Assembly (NCBI RefSeq): GCF_907164915.1
Contig: NC_061863.1
Coordinates: forward strand, 29,979,258 to 30,043,257
DNA: 64,000 nucleotides
Origin: Impatiens glandulifera
Lineage: Eukaryota > Streptophyta > Magnoliopsida > Ericales > Balsaminaceae
Reading direction: 5' to 3'
Below, piece after piece: positions 12,101 to 23,762 of the stretch. The notes below the pieces were generated by a model. That model saw nothing but the letters and a program-made list of their open reading frames with translations. It did no database searches and was not told where the DNA came from. A program made the position numbers and the translations under genes. Numbering within the stretch: position 1 is the first letter of the stretch; every line of letters starts with the position of its first letter.

Positions 12101-12520
12101 ATGCATGAACAGAAATGACAATGAACGACATGCTTTTGCCGAGAACCTTGCCAGAAAGTTTCAAGCTAAGGAAGATGCTTTAGGAAATGTTGAAGGTGCC
12201 CAACATTGACCAAATCAAGGTGAGTAAAGTAGGAGGAATGATGGTATGTCAACCGGGACCAGATCCAGGCGGGCCCCAATTTCTGATGACAATCCTAGGC
12301 CAACCAAGAGAGGTGATGGTCGAAGTGGTTCTGAGCGTGGTGGTAGAAGTGGTGGCGGCCGAGGTAGGTTGATCAAGGTGGACGTAGCAGTGTTTCTGAA
12401 CGTGGAGGAAGATCAAATGCAGGAGGTCGTGGTGGTCGCGGCTATCCTCATTTCATGAACATGCTTCCCGGGCAAGAAATGAGTCCAACCGATCCTCGAG
12501 TAAAAAGGGAAGAACAATGA
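9188..12520 (+). pseudogene. Element B second ORF: N-terminal retrotransposon domain, coiled coil, RGG-rich tail
   Basis: About 1,100 codons. In order: an N-terminal domain of about 190 residues (LQVDFPSV, EFFKTA, FFELPTEG, VNW) homologous to the extra ORF of A and C; a Ser/Thr/Lys-rich linker (about 9970-10500); a middle domain with EWKKRVANEKK and AASRYIHGADCSG; an acidic stretch; a coiled-coil-like region; and a C-terminal RG/GG-rich tail ending in SPTDPRVK. RGG tails usually bind nucleic acid, so a capsid- or nucleocapsid-related role is possible. No membrane segment or protease motif is visible. The start at 9188 has a good context (AAAATGG) and sits behind a TATA box. Breaks include frameshifts near 9705, 10545 and 11640 and stops near 11208 and 11418. 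Confidence 0.85.
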
Positions 12521-12683
12521 TCTCTCTTCTTTTACTCTGCTTAACTTTATTGAACATGGTTTTTGATAAGTTTTTCGAATACTGGTTCTTTTGAATGATT
12601 GGTGTAAGTGAACAAGTTTTTTGTTTATTTATTGGATGAATGCATGTCTTGTTATGTGTATGCAGGTTTGCAATTTCTTCATC

Positions 12684-12697
12684 AAAAAGGGGGAAAT
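12684..12697 (+). other. Polypurine tract of element B
   Basis: AAAAAGGGGGAAAT abuts the 3' LTR start TGTTGGG at 12698. Confidence 0.92.
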
Positions 12698-14598
12698 TGT
12701 TGGGTCAAATTATTTTGACTAACTGTTGAAATAATTTACCCACTGATATTTTGATGATGAAATAATTTATGAGTTTTGATACAGGTGTAGTATGATAACA
12801 TGTTATTAGACTTGGATCTAATGAGGGTCATTAGACCGATTTTGATCTCCATTCGCATAGAATTAGACATAGGTCTAATGGAATTAGACGGACAGTCTAA
12901 CTCAACGGAGTTAGACGGACAGTCTAATAGACGCATGAATTAGACGAGAGTCTAATAGAATTAGACGTACAGTTTAATTCATCGGAGTTAGACGTGTAAG
13001 TCTAATAGATGTGTAAAGAATTAGACGGGTAATCTAATGAATACACGGAAGTAGACGTGTAAGTCTAATAGATGTGTAAAGAATTAGACGGGTAGTCTAC
13101 TGAATACGCGGAATTAGACGCAAGTCTAATAGAATTAGACGTACAAGTCTAACTTATCAGAGTTAGACGTGTAAGTCTAATAGATGTAATAATTAGACGG
13201 GTTGTCTAATTAGTGAAAGTTAGGCGTGGGTCTAACTCCTTCAGATTAGTCTGAGGTAGAACCGGAATTAGATGTGGCAGTCTAACTCAGTGGAGTTAGA
13301 CGTGCGGTCTAATGGTTATGTTATAATTAGACGGGTTGTCTAATTAAGTGAAAGTTAGACGTGGGTCTAACTCCTTCAGATTAGTCTAAGGTAGAACCGG
13401 AATTAGACGTGGCAGTCTAACTCAGTGGAGTTAGACGTGCGTGTCTAATGGTTATGTTATAATTAGACTGATTGTCTAATTAAGTGAAAGTTAGACGTGG
13501 GTCTAACTCCTTCAGATTAGTCTGAGGTAGAACCGGAATTAGACGTGTAGTCTAACTCAATGGAGTTAGACGTACCCGTCTAATGGTTATTGAAATTATA
13601 CATGAGTCTAATTATATTAGACCAGGCGGTCTAATAGACGTTTTTCATTAGAAGGAGTTGACTTATTTCATTAGACTGATTTTCCCAAATTCGTCTAACT
13701 GAAATACGTCTAATGCTCTGTTCAAGCAGTATGCTTGAATCTAGCATTTCTCCTACCCACGTGTTATAGCTGTACCCTACTCCTGCTCCACGTTCCTGTG
13801 AAGATTAGTACAACAACTATATGCATCCAATCAAGGAATGCCACGTAAGAGAATTTTCCTCACATTACACGTTTTGCAGGTACATCTCTGATGGAATATT
13901 CGGCGCACTATCAGTTCGGTACGGCCACGATCCTTGTGCTCAGAACCTGTTGTGTACAATGGAGGCTTTACAATGGAAGAGTGCCACATATCATTCTTGA
14001 AGATTCGACCGTTAGCTTCTGCTCAGTATTTAATCAATCCTTAGAGCAACGGATGAAACACCGGATTTTGCCTTAACCAATCTTACGAACAAGCATTCTG
14101 ATTTTGCAGAGAGAGACTACTCAATCACTTTGCTTACTGAAGTTATTTTGTGAAGCTTCTTTCTGATTGTACTGTGTGTGAATCGAGAGAGAGAGCTAGA
14201 ATCAAAACACCATTAGCTGAGTGATATTCTTCATCTTCTTGTAATTGAACAGAAAGTGTTCTGTTCAATAGTGAGCTAAGTGTGTGTGTAAACTGTATTT
14301 GATTCTCATCATATAGTGAATCCTTTCGGTGGTTGGAAGAAGGGGTGACGTAGGAGAGTTTCTCCGAACATCCATAAACAAACTACTGTGTTCTTCATTT
14401 TCTGTCATCTTTTTATATTTCATCTTGTGCTTCAAACCCAAGTAAACAATTCCGCCTTGAATCTGTTCAAGTGTTTACACAAGTTCGCGTAGAATAGAAA
14501 GAGATATTAATCCCTAACAGGATTTCTATCAAACCGTTTTTCTTAAGCCTTCATCATTAGCCAGACCCCCGTCTCTATTGATAAAGTCGATCCTATCA
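12698..14598 (+). repeat. 3' LTR of element B
   Basis: 1,901 bp from TGTTGGGTC to TCCTATCA. The palindrome array covers about 12840-13700. It is followed by a G-box (CCACGTGTTATAG near 13758), the CACGTAAGAG block and the same tail as the 5' LTR. Apart from array length the two copies are very similar, consistent with B being the youngest layer here. Confidence 0.94.
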
Positions 14599-14603
14599 CA
14601 CCC
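14599..14603. repeat. Target-site duplication of element B, right copy (CACCC)
   Basis: CACCC after the LTR end TCCTATCA matches 4254-4258. Removing B and one CACCC restores the FGC-K reading of element A integrase. Confidence 0.93.
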
Positions 14604-15714
14604 AAATATCTTAAAGTAAGAAACTGTGGGAATTCTCCCATAATACAGTTCATAGGGATTTTTATCAAAACGTTTGTTAATTATTGACCAATTTTGTGTA
14701 TAGAAAGCAGTACTAATGGCTTCCCCCCAGAACCTGTGAGGAACATCTGATTCAGCAAGCATAGACCTCGCTGCTTCCTTCAGAGTTCTCACTCTTCTCT
14801 CAGCAATGCCGTTTTGCTGTGGAGTTCTGGCACTAGACAACTCGTGCCTAATTCCAGTCTCCTCAAGATAAGATGATAGGTATCTGTTAGTGAATTCAGT
14901 TCTCTGATCACTTCTGATGCATGTGATATTTAAAGATTTCTGATTCTAAATCCCTTTAAATATCCTAATCAAGTTTTCAGCAGTTTTATCTTTTGATGGT
15001 AAAAATGCAACCCATGTAAAACGTGAAAAGTCATCGATAACAATTATGGCAAATCTCATTTCTCCTATACTCTTTATAGGAATTGAACCAAAAAGATCCA
15101 TATGTAAAAGTTCTAGGATACGACTGAATTGTGATTTCCCTTTGCTTTTGAACGATGACCTGCCGTGTTTGCCTAACTGGCAAGCAGTGCATATCTTGTC
15201 CTTTGAAAACTGAAGTTTGGGTAAACCAATAACTAAGTTGTTTGAACAGATGTTGTTAATGGTTTTAAAATTCAAATGGTTCAAACGTTTATGCCATAAC
15301 CATTTCTGGTCATTCTTGGCAATCATGCACATAGTGTCAGATGTCTCTTTTTGCCAATTCATTTTATATGAGTTCCCTACTCTACTTCCAGTTAATAAAA
15401 TATTTCCATCTTGGTCTTTAACTAAACATGCATGAGTTTGAAAATCTACTAACAAACCATTATCACATAGTTGACTAATGATGATTAAGTTATAACACAG
15501 ATTGTCAACCAGCAGCACGTCATTAATAGTTAGGTTACCATGGATAATCTTACCCTTACCCATGGTCTTACCCTTCTTGTTGTCACTAAATGTGATCTTA
15601 GGTCCAGAGCAGTCTGAAATATCAGTGAGAAGTCGTATGTTTCCAGTCATATGCCTGGAACATCCGCTATCAAGATACCAAACAGATTCCTCCAGTCCTT
15701 CATTTATTTGTACC
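14599..15714 (-). pseudogene. Element A pol, 5' part: protease, GAG-pre-integrase and integrase core
   Basis: The aspartic protease motif WYLDSGCSRHMTG lies near 15640-15685. The HHCC zinc-binding GAG-pre-integrase domain follows (HKRLNHLN ... CTACQLGK). The integrase core keeps HMDLFG with its first Asp, DDFSRFTW, the second Asp (SDQRTEF, where C has SDQGTEF) and the Glu region PQQNGIAERR. A stop interrupts the frame near 14946. The protein ends at FGC because element B inserted there; the remainder is at 2294-4258. Confidence 0.92.
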
Positions 15715-15764
15715 TACATAAATAGATATTTACAATATTTTGGTACCCACATTCAATTGGGTCC

Positions 15765-16934
15765 TCAGTCAACCAATCCCTTAGGAATCCATATTTGAGT
15801 TATTCTGATGGACTTCCCATTTTGAGTTGTAACAAATGCGTATGTTTTTGACTTAGCAGACGACTTTCTGTTAGCCACTGATCCTTTAATTTTTGAAGAA
15901 GGTTTTCTTTTAAAACTCCTTGACTTAGAGTCAGGTTTTAAATTACCAGACATATTAGCCTTTTCCAGCTTATTCTTAAGCCAGCTAATAGTTGGTGGAA
16001 CATAAGCTATTTCATTTTTGAAAGCAACTTCTTCATGAATAGGATCAGATTCAATGTCAGTCATACTCCTTTCGACAAAGTTTATAGGGTTAAACTTATC
16101 AGTTGGAGAGTTTGACTTTTTGCATGACAGATTAGGGTCATTGCTGTTATATCCCAAACCGGATCTAGATCTAGCAGGTTTCAACATGCTGATCTAATAT
16201 TTGACAGCATCTCCTGATCTTGTCCATGCACTGACAACATAGTTTAGTCTCTTGTTTTTAGATGAAAGAGTTTGAACCTGTTCTTTGAGCATCTCATTCT
16301 CAGATGAGATCTCTGTTGAGTTTTCATCAAAAACATTTGGTTCAGATTCTTGGTTTGGAGAAAGAACAGTTGATTCATATTTAACTTTCATTTCATAAAA
16401 AGAGTTAGCTAACTTCTTGTACTCAATGGCCATTTCATTGAGTGCATTAGTTAACTCCTCGTTTATAAATTCTGGTGCAGAGATATCATTTACCTTAGAC
16501 TGGTCATCTGCCATCAGACATGTTACAACTTCATTCTCTTTTTCGGCAGGAGGCTCGTCCGAATCACTGTCAGCCCATCTGGACTTGTTCTGACTGCAAA
16601 TGAATACTTTCTGGTTCTTCTTTGCTTTAGAATTCACCCCGTGGATCTGGTTGAGCTTATCCCATATCTCTTTTGCAGTGGAACAGGACTTGATCTCACA
16701 AAACATATTCGTGTTGAGTGACTGGAACAGAATGTTCTTAGCAACATTATCCAGGTTGTTGGTCACCTTATCTTCAGTGGTCCACTCACTTCTTGGCTTT
16801 GAAATCTTTATGGGGCCATCGGTGATGACACTCCACATATCGTAGTCAATAGCAGCCAAGTGAGCTTGCATTCTTATCATCCACAAATCGTAGTTGTGCT
16901 TTGACAGAAGAGGAATTTCATTGATGCAAGACAT
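15765..16934 (-). pseudogene. Element A gag, trimmed form without zinc knuckle
   Basis: The start at 16934 (MSCINEIPLLSKHNYD) matches the C gag. The N-terminal 100 residues are UBN2-type gag (YDLWMIRMQAHL, AKEIWDKL). The protein then jumps to KKNQKVFICSQNKS, skipping about 200 residues present in B, D and E, including the second half of UBN2 and the CCHC knuckle. A coiled-coil-like segment and the common ISMLKPA tail follow. Breaks: a TAG in place of the CAG after VKY (near 16194) and a TGA in place of Arg near 15765. The same trimmed form occurs in C, so the deletion predates both insertions. Confidence 0.9.
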
Positions 16935-16969
16935 ACTTTGGGTTCTTGATGCTTGAGAATAGAAACAAG

Positions 16970-16981
16970 GCTCAAATACCA
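16970..16981 (-). other. Primer-binding site of element A (two mismatches)
   Basis: The minus strand reads TGGTATTTGAGC, differing at two bases from TGGTATCAGAGC, and lies two bases inside the 5' LTR boundary at 16984. Confidence 0.85.
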
Positions 16982-16983
16982 AT

Positions 16984-18961
16984 TGATAGGATCGGCTTTA
17001 TCGATAGAGACGGGGTCTGGCTAAGGATGAAATCTTATGAAAAACAATTTGAAAGAAATCCTGTTATGGATTTAATTCGCTTTCTATTCTACGCAAACTT
17101 GTCTAAACACTTGAAACGGATTCAAGGCGGAATTGTTTACTTGGGTTTAAAGCACAAGACGAAATATGAAAAGATGACAGAAAAGAAGAACACAACAGTT
17201 TGTTTATGGATGTTCGGAGAAACTCTCCTACGTCACCCCTTCTTCCAACCACCGGAAGGATTCACTATAAGATGATTAGAATCAAATACAGTTTACACAC
17301 ACTTAGCTCACTATTGAACAGAACACTTTCTGTTCAATTACAAGATAAAGAATATCACTCAGCTAAAGGTGTTTTGATTCTAGCTCTCTCTCTCTCGATT
17401 CACACACAGTACAATCAGAAAGAAGCTTCACAATTTGAATTCAGTGAGCAAGATGATTGAGTAGTTTCTCTCTCTGCAAAATCAGATTGCTTGTTAGTTG
17501 TGTAAGGCAAGGTTCAAGGTTAAGGTAAGGTTCTTTGTCCGTTGTCCTTAGGATTGATTAAATACTTAGTAGGAGCTAACGGTCGAAACTTCAAGAATGA
17601 TATGTGGCACTCTTCCATTGGAAAGCCTCCATTGTACACAGCAGGTTTTGAGCACAAGGATCGTGGCCGTACAGAACTGGTAGTGCGCCGAATATTCCAT
17701 CAGGGATGTACCTGCAAAACAAGTAATTTGAGGAAAATTCTTTTACGTGGCATTCCTTGATTGGATGCCTATAGTTGTTGTACTAATCTTCACTAGAAAG
17801 TAAAGCAGAAGTGGGGTACAGCTATAGCACGTGGGTAGGAGAAATGCTAGATTCAAGCGTACTGCTTAAACTGAGCATTAGACGTATTTCAGTTAGACGG
17901 ATTGTGAGAATCAGTCTAATGAAATAAGTCATCTCCTTCTAATAGAAAAACGTCTATTAGACAGCCTGGTCTTATAGAATTAGACTCGCGTCTAATTTCA
18001 ATAACCATTAGACTGACACGTCTAACTCCACTGAGTTAGACTGGCACGTCTAATTCCGGTTCTACCTCAGACTTATCTGAAGGAGTTAGACGCACGTCTA
18101 ACTTTCATTAATTAGACCACACGTCTAATTATTAAATAACCATTAGACTAGCACGTCTAACTCCACTAAGTTAGACTGGCACGTCTAAATCCGGTTCTAC
18201 CTCAGACTTGTCTGAAGGAGTTAGACGCACGTCTAACTTTCATTAATTAGACCACACGTCTAATTATTCAATAAACATTAGACTGGCACGTCTAACTCCA
18301 CTGAGTTAGACTGACACGTCTAATTCCGGTTCTACCTTAGACTTGTCTGAAGGAGTTAGACGCATGTCTAACATTCATTAATTAGACCACACGTCTAATT
18401 ATTCAATAACCATTAGACTGGCACTTCTAATTCCACTGAGTTAGACTGGAACGTCTAATTCCGGTTCTACCTCAGACATGTCTGAAGGAGTTAGACGCAC
18501 GTCTAACTTTCATTAATTAGACCACACGTCTAATTATTCAATAACCATTAGACTGGCACGTTTAACTCCACTGAGTTAGACTAACACTTCTAATTACGTG
18601 TATTCATTAGACCATCCGTCTAATTCTTTACACGTCTATTAGACTACACATCTAACTCCGATGAGTTAGACTGTACGTCTAATTCTATTAGACTTGCGTC
18701 TAATTCCGTGTAATCATTAGACCATCCGTCTAATTCTTTACACGTCTAACTCCGATGAGTTAGACTGTACGTCTAATTCTATTAGACTTACGTCTAATTT
18801 CATGCAATGAAGGCCAAAATCAGTCTAATGATCCTCATTAGATCCATGTCTTATAACATATTTTCTCAATACACTTGTATCAAAACTCATAAGTTATTTC
18901 ATCATCAAAATATCAGTGGTTAAATTATTTCAACCCTAAGTCAAAATAATTTGACCCAACA
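16984..18961 (-). repeat. 5' LTR of element A
   Basis: 1,978 bp. On the plus strand it begins TGATAGGATCGG and ends TTGACCCAACA. The palindrome array covers about 17876-18810, with four 135-bp units (TACCTC or TACCTT markers at 18063, 18198, 18333 and 18468). The flank beyond 18961 is element D coding sequence. Confidence 0.93.
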
Positions 18962-19394
18962 ACGCTTTTGCTATCACATCATTTAGTAAAATAAAGTGAG
19001 GTTTGAGGACCTTCTAGCTTCCATTTACATGAATCGCCGAGCCATCGTCAGAAAGAGCCTTCTTCATTTCTTTCATTATTTCGGATGAGAGATGCCTATC
19101 GAAGGTATGACCCTCCGTCGGAAGTTCAAAGAACTCCGGATATACAGCCTCGTTGAAGGATATTTCCACGCCATTAACTGTTTCTATGATAGAGTCGTCT
19201 ACCATTGTTGCAGATTTGAAAAACTCTCGAACTTCTTTTTCGTAGAATATGAATGGACCTCCAAGATATTTTCTCAGACCAGAATACTCTAGGGTTCTGA
19301 ACATATCCACCACTTCCGGCTGATCGAAAGTGTAGACCGATAGAAAATCCACCTGCAATGTACAATGACCCAGCGTGATTCTCTTGTTCACCAT
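18962..19394 (-). pseudogene. Element D second ORF, N-terminal part, cut by element A
   Basis: The start at 19394 (MVNKRITLGHCTLQVDF) is homologous to B 9188 and E 56218. It carries the N-terminal domain (SGLRKYLGGP, VREFFKS, FFELPTEG). A TAG follows HVNGS (near 19014); the frame beyond it reads HFILLNDVIAKA up to the element A junction at 18962. Confidence 0.85.
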
Positions 19395-19514
19395 TTTTCA
19401 GAAGAATATGAACAGACACAAGATTAAGAAAGGTTTTGAGAGAGAGATTCAAAGAAAACTAGGTTTCTTAAAAATCTCGAGAGATGAAAAGCTTTCAATC
19501 TCATGCAAAAATGT

Positions 19515-19523
19515 CCTTATATA
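19515..19523 (-). promoter_or_regulatory. TATA box for the second ORF of element D
   Basis: TATATAAGG on the minus strand, about 121 bp upstream of the ATG at 19394, as in B and E. Confidence 0.62.
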
Positions 19524-19602
19524 ACCGTCGCTTTTCTTAGGGGTATGGCCCATCAATTAATGTTAGACGTCCTTTCCAAAGAGTCATCATTAAAATGAGG
19601 GT

Positions 19603-19663
19603 ATATCAGTCATTCTCTCTTAACTTGAAAGACATGTGTCTTCATGTTGTTAGGAGATGACTG
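19603..19663. promoter_or_regulatory. Conserved dyad upstream of the second ORF (element D)
   Basis: Arms ATCAGTCATT and GATGACTG surround AGACATGTGTCT, a one-base variant of the GACACGTGTC core seen in A and B. Confidence 0.65.
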
Positions 19664-19714
19664 TTTAATATTTGAGCGGGAAAAACAGATAGCTCTTCAC
19701 GTGAGACAACTGTC

Positions 19715-20095
19715 CTTGATCAGTCTAATCAGCACGTAGTTAGACGTTTTTCTTACTGCACAAATCCATACAACTAAACGTCTATTAGACGGATGGGTCC
19801 ATTAGACGCATACGTCTAATTCTGTGTTGTAAAGAATACGTCTAATATCTTTTAGACGTGTATGTCTAATTACGCATGAACACCACATGTTAGACGTGTG
19901 TTTGGTTAGACGTGAGCATCCTCTTGCTCATGACGTAAAAACTTTAACGTCTATTAGACGTGTACGTCTAACCGCGTAGGTTTTAAATCGCAACATATAG
20001 ACTTAAATGTATAGATTGTGATAAAAAAATACGTCTAAGTATAGACCGTTTCTTTTAGACACCCTTGTCTAATAGATCGATTAAGGTCATTTGTC
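19715..20095. repeat. Internal TTAGAC/GTCTAA palindrome block of element D
   Basis: Many inverted TTAGAC...GTCTAA pairs and the hairpin GTGAGCATCCTCTTGCTCA with adjacent TGACGTAA (from about 19911). It lies between gag and the second ORF. The stretch 20100-20348 next to it has no coding signal that I recognise. Confidence 0.75.
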
Positions 20096-20348
20096 TAGAG
20101 AGTATCTTTACTTTCAAAGTAATTTTCCCTCTCATTTTGTATAGGGACAGAAAAGCATAAGAAACAGTTTTTGTGGTCCAATGACCAAAAATATTTTTAA
20201 CAAATAAAAACATTTAATCTACTGGAATGGAAAAGGCCATTGTTGATATTCTAGGCTGTATACTCAAAATAGTATTCTTCCTACTTCCTTCCTGCAATCC
20301 TCCTGATCACCTACAAAAGAAACTATTTACACACTTTGGTACCCATAT

Positions 20349-22143
20349 TCAATTGGGTCCTCGATCAATTAGTCCCTTAGGAATCCATATTTGAGTTATT
20401 CTGATGGATTTCCCATTTTGTGTTGTGATTAGTGCATAAGATTTTGACTTAGCAGATGACTTCCTACTAGCCACTAATCCCTTAGCTTTTGAAGAAAACT
20501 TTCTTTTAAAACTCCTTGACTTTGAGTCAAGTTTTAGATTGCCAGACTTTATGGCTGCCTTATTCTTAAGCCATCTAACAATCGGCGGAACATAGATTAT
20601 TTCATTTTTGAAAGATACTTCTTCTTGAATAGGATCAGATTCAATGTCAGTCATACTCCCTTTGACAAAACTTATTGGCTTAAGCTTGTCAGTTGCTGAG
20701 TTTGACTTTTTACAGGACAGTTTAGGGTCATTGCCATCAAATCCCAATCCGGATCTAGATCCAGCAGGTTTTAACTTGCTAGTCTGATATTTGACAGCTT
20801 CTCCAGACCTTGTCCATGCACAGACAACGTAATTTAACCTCTTGTTTTCAGATGAAAGGGTTTGAATCTATTCTCTGAGCATCTTACTCTCAGATGAGAT
20901 CTCTACAACCTTCTTTTCGAAAACATTTGACTTTTCAGTTTGAAATAGAATCGGTTTATGTACATCTGGTGAAGATTTAGTTTCATTTAGGGATTCTGCT
21001 AGTTTTCTGTACTCGATGACCATGTCATCTAGTGCAACTACCAATTGTTCCCTTGAAAACCTTTCAGAAGAGAAGTCAAAAAATACCTCAGTCTCCTTAG
21101 TCTTTTCTTCATCTTCTCTTGCCATGAAGAAAGACACCTCTTCTTCATCACTTTCACTAGATATGAAGTAGGAATCACGGTTGTTTCGTTGGTTCTTCCT
21201 GTCACCTGCTATAAGAGCCTTCAGCTCTTTTCCATCATCCTTTGCATCTTCACATTTCGGCTTCTGGCATTCCGATGCATAATGACCTTTAATACCATAG
21301 TTAAAACACGTAACGTTAGCTTAGATTTCTTATTTTCATTAGAATTTGAAAGTTTGAGTTAGATTTTCTCTTCTTCATGAAGTTTCCAAACTTCTTCACA
21401 AAGAGAGACATGGTGTCGTTGCTCAGCTGCTGAGTCGCCATCTTCACATCCGGAGCGATTGGTGGCTCTTCAGCAGTCACCAGCGCCTTGGCAATGATAA
21501 TGGATGTGGATTGATCTTCTTCCATCCTACAGTTCAGCTCGAACTCATAGGCCTTGAGATCAACAAAGAGATCAAAGAGAGAGATCTTATTAAGAGCTTG
21601 GGATTCTCTCATTGCCATCGTCTTTATGTCCCATTCCCTTTGAATAGCACGCATGACCTTAATAGCAAGCTCTCGGTTGCTATAGGTCTTGCCTAGGATG
21701 GATAGGGAGGAGACAATCTTGCTGAATCTGGTGTCGAAATCGTTCATTGTTTCACTAGGACGCATCTTGAAACTATCAAACTGTTGAGTGGCAACCATAA
21801 TCTTGTTTTCGTTGGTTTGCTCGTCGCCCTCACACAGTTGGGTGAGTCTGTCCCAGACCTCCTTAGTAGTATCACATTCGATAATGTAGTTGAACATGCT
21901 ATCATCGAGAGATCTATACAGAACATCAAGAGCCATGTTGTTGAGGTTGTTCTGCCTCTTTTCTTCAGCGGTCCAGTCAGCTTTCTCCTTATCGATCTTG
22001 ATAGAACCTTCTGTGACGACACTCCACATGTCGTCATGAAGAGAAAAAAGATGAGCACGAACTATTTTCTTCCATACCATATAGTTTTCACGAGAGAAGG
22101 TTGGAATGGCTGTAGCACTAGCATCTTTGGTTATGGTCGACAT
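20349..22143 (-). pseudogene. Element D gag with mutated zinc knuckle
   Basis: The start at 22143 (MSTITKDASATAIPTFS) gives a UBN2-type gag of the same length and layout as B. A frameshift occurs near 21310. The knuckle at about 21260-21310 reads CFNYGIKGHYASEC, so the second cysteine is Tyr. A stop near 20866 precedes the conserved tail, which ends at GPN-stop at 20349. The middle contains an acidic segment with MAREDEE as in B and E. Confidence 0.9.
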
Positions 22144-22174
22144 TTTTCAGGAAAAGCTTGAGAATAGAAACAGA

Positions 22175-22186
22175 GCTCTGATACCA
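22175..22186 (-). other. Primer-binding site of element D
   Basis: The minus strand reads TGGTATCAGAGC, a perfect match to the copia initiator-Met site, two bases from the LTR edge at 22189. Confidence 0.9.
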
Positions 22187-22188
22187 AT

Positions 22189-23762
22189 TGTTAAGATCGG
22201 TTTTATCAATAGAGAGGGGGTTCTGGCGATTGATGAAGGCTTATGAAAAACGGTTTGAAAGAAATCTTGTTAAGGATTTAATTCGCTTTCTATTCTACGC
22301 AAACCCTTGTATACACTTGAAACATAATCAAGGCGGAATTGTTTACTTAGGTTTGAAGCTCAAGATGAAGAATGTGAAGATGACAGAAATGAAAAGACAC
22401 CAGTTTTTTATGGATGTTCGGAGCAAACTCTCTTACGTCACCCTTCTTCCAACCACAGGAAGGTTTCACTATAATATGATTCGAATTAAATATAGTTTGC
22501 AAAAACTTAGCTCACTGTTGAACAGAACATGCTTTGTTCAACTTACAAGATGAAGAATATCACTCGTCTAAAGGATGCTTTGATTCTAACTCTCTCTTGA
22601 TTAACACACAATATGATCAGGAAAACAGCTCACAATATGAATATTCAAAAGCTTGATTTCTCAGTAATTTCAGCAAGATGATCGAATGATTTCTCTCTAT
22701 GTAATTCCGTCCAGCATCATATCCGTTGTCCTTTAGAATCTTTAAATATACACAGGTACCAACGGTCGAATCTTTGGAGTGAAACGTGGCACTCTTCCAT
22801 TGGAACGCCTCCATAGTACATAGTAGGTTATGAGCACAACGATCGTGGCCGTACTCCAACTGGTAGTGCGCGGAATATTCTTCAGGGATGTACCTGCAAA
22901 ACAAGTAGTGTGAAGGATATTCTCTTACGTGGCATTCGTTGGTTGGTTGTATCTAGCTATCGTACTGATAATCACTAGAAAGTGGAGCAATAGTAGCGTA
23001 CAGTTATAGCACGTGGGTAGGCGGGTGCTAGCTTTAAGAAGACTGCTTAAGCATAACATTAGAAGTATTTTAGTTAGATGAGCTCGTCTAATGAAATCAA
23101 ACGTCCCCATCTAAGAGTCGAATCTATTAGACCACCTGGTCTAATGGGACTAGACTTACGTCTAATTACAATCACTTCAGACTAATCTGAAGGAGTTTGA
23201 CTACACGTCTAACTTTCACCAATTAGACTTCACGTCTAACTTTCACAAACCATTAGACTGCATGTCTAACTCCACGAGTTAGACTGCACGTCTAATTCCG
23301 GTTCTACTTCAGACTTGTCTGAAGGAGTTAGACTACACGTCTAACTTTCTCTTTCTATTAGACTGCACGTCTAACTCCACGAGTTAGACTACACATCTAA
23401 TTCCGGTTCTACTTTAGACTTGTCTGAAGGAGTTAGACTACACGTCTAACTTTCTCTTTCTATTAGACTGTACGTCTAACTCCATGAGTTAGATTGCACG
23501 TCTAATTCCGAATTCATTAGACTACACGTCTAACTCCACGAGTTAGACTACACGTCTAATTCCGAATTCATTAGACGTCTAACTCCACGAGTTAGACTGC
23601 ACGTCTAATTTCATGCATCTAATACCAAATCGGTCTAATGAACCTCATTAGAACCAAGTCTTATGAAATCTGATTTCGATACACCTGCATCAAAACGCAT
23701 AAATCATTTTATCATCAAAATTCTAATAGTCAAACTATTTCAACACTTAGTCAACATCATCA
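22189..23762 (-). repeat. 5' LTR of element D (divergent subfamily)
   Basis: On the plus strand it begins TGTTAAGATCGG, where the others have TGATAGGATCGG. The palindrome array at about 23095-23625 uses short TTAGACTGCACGTCTAA hairpins. The far end has lost the GTCAAATTATTTTGAC tip and reads CTTAGTCAACATCATCA, so the boundary near 23762 is approximate. It belongs to the same subfamily as the solo LTR at 39905-41651. Confidence 0.8.

Larger units (their letters stand above)
4259..14598 (+). mobile_element. Element B: pol-less Sirevirus-like retrotransposon with gag and a second large ORF
   Basis: Complete element of about 10.3 kb: 5' LTR 4259-6368, primer-binding site, gag (6414-8212), internal palindrome and promoter block, second ORF (9188-12520), polypurine tract, 3' LTR 12698-14598, duplication CACCC on both sides. 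No protease, integrase, reverse transcriptase or RNase H motif is found between gag and the polypurine tract, so it would need enzymes from elsewhere. It sits in the integrase of element A and is therefore the youngest layer of this nest. Confidence 0.95.
1..18961 (-). mobile_element. Element A: pol-bearing Ty1/copia (Sirevirus-like) retrotransposon, interrupted by element B
   Basis: Read on the minus strand, the order is 5' LTR (16984-18961), primer-binding site, trimmed gag, protease and integrase, then the element B insertion (4259-14598), then integrase tail, reverse transcriptase, RNase H, an extra ORF, polypurine tract and a 3' LTR that runs off the window. The protein breaks at FGC beside 14603 and resumes at GCKCF beside 4254, so the two halves were one element. 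Element A itself lies in the second ORF of element D: the sequence right of 18961 continues that ORF. The right flank is acgct; its partner target duplication would be left of base 1 and cannot be seen. Confidence 0.93.
18962..23762 (-). mobile_element. Element D: pol-less Sirevirus-like element, oldest layer of the left nest (partial)
   Basis: On the minus strand: 5' LTR (22189 to about 23762), primer-binding site, gag (20349-22143), palindrome and promoter block, and the start of the second ORF (19394 down to 18962), where element A is inserted. The rest lies left of the window. As in B and E, gag is followed directly by the internal block, without pol. Confidence 0.88.
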
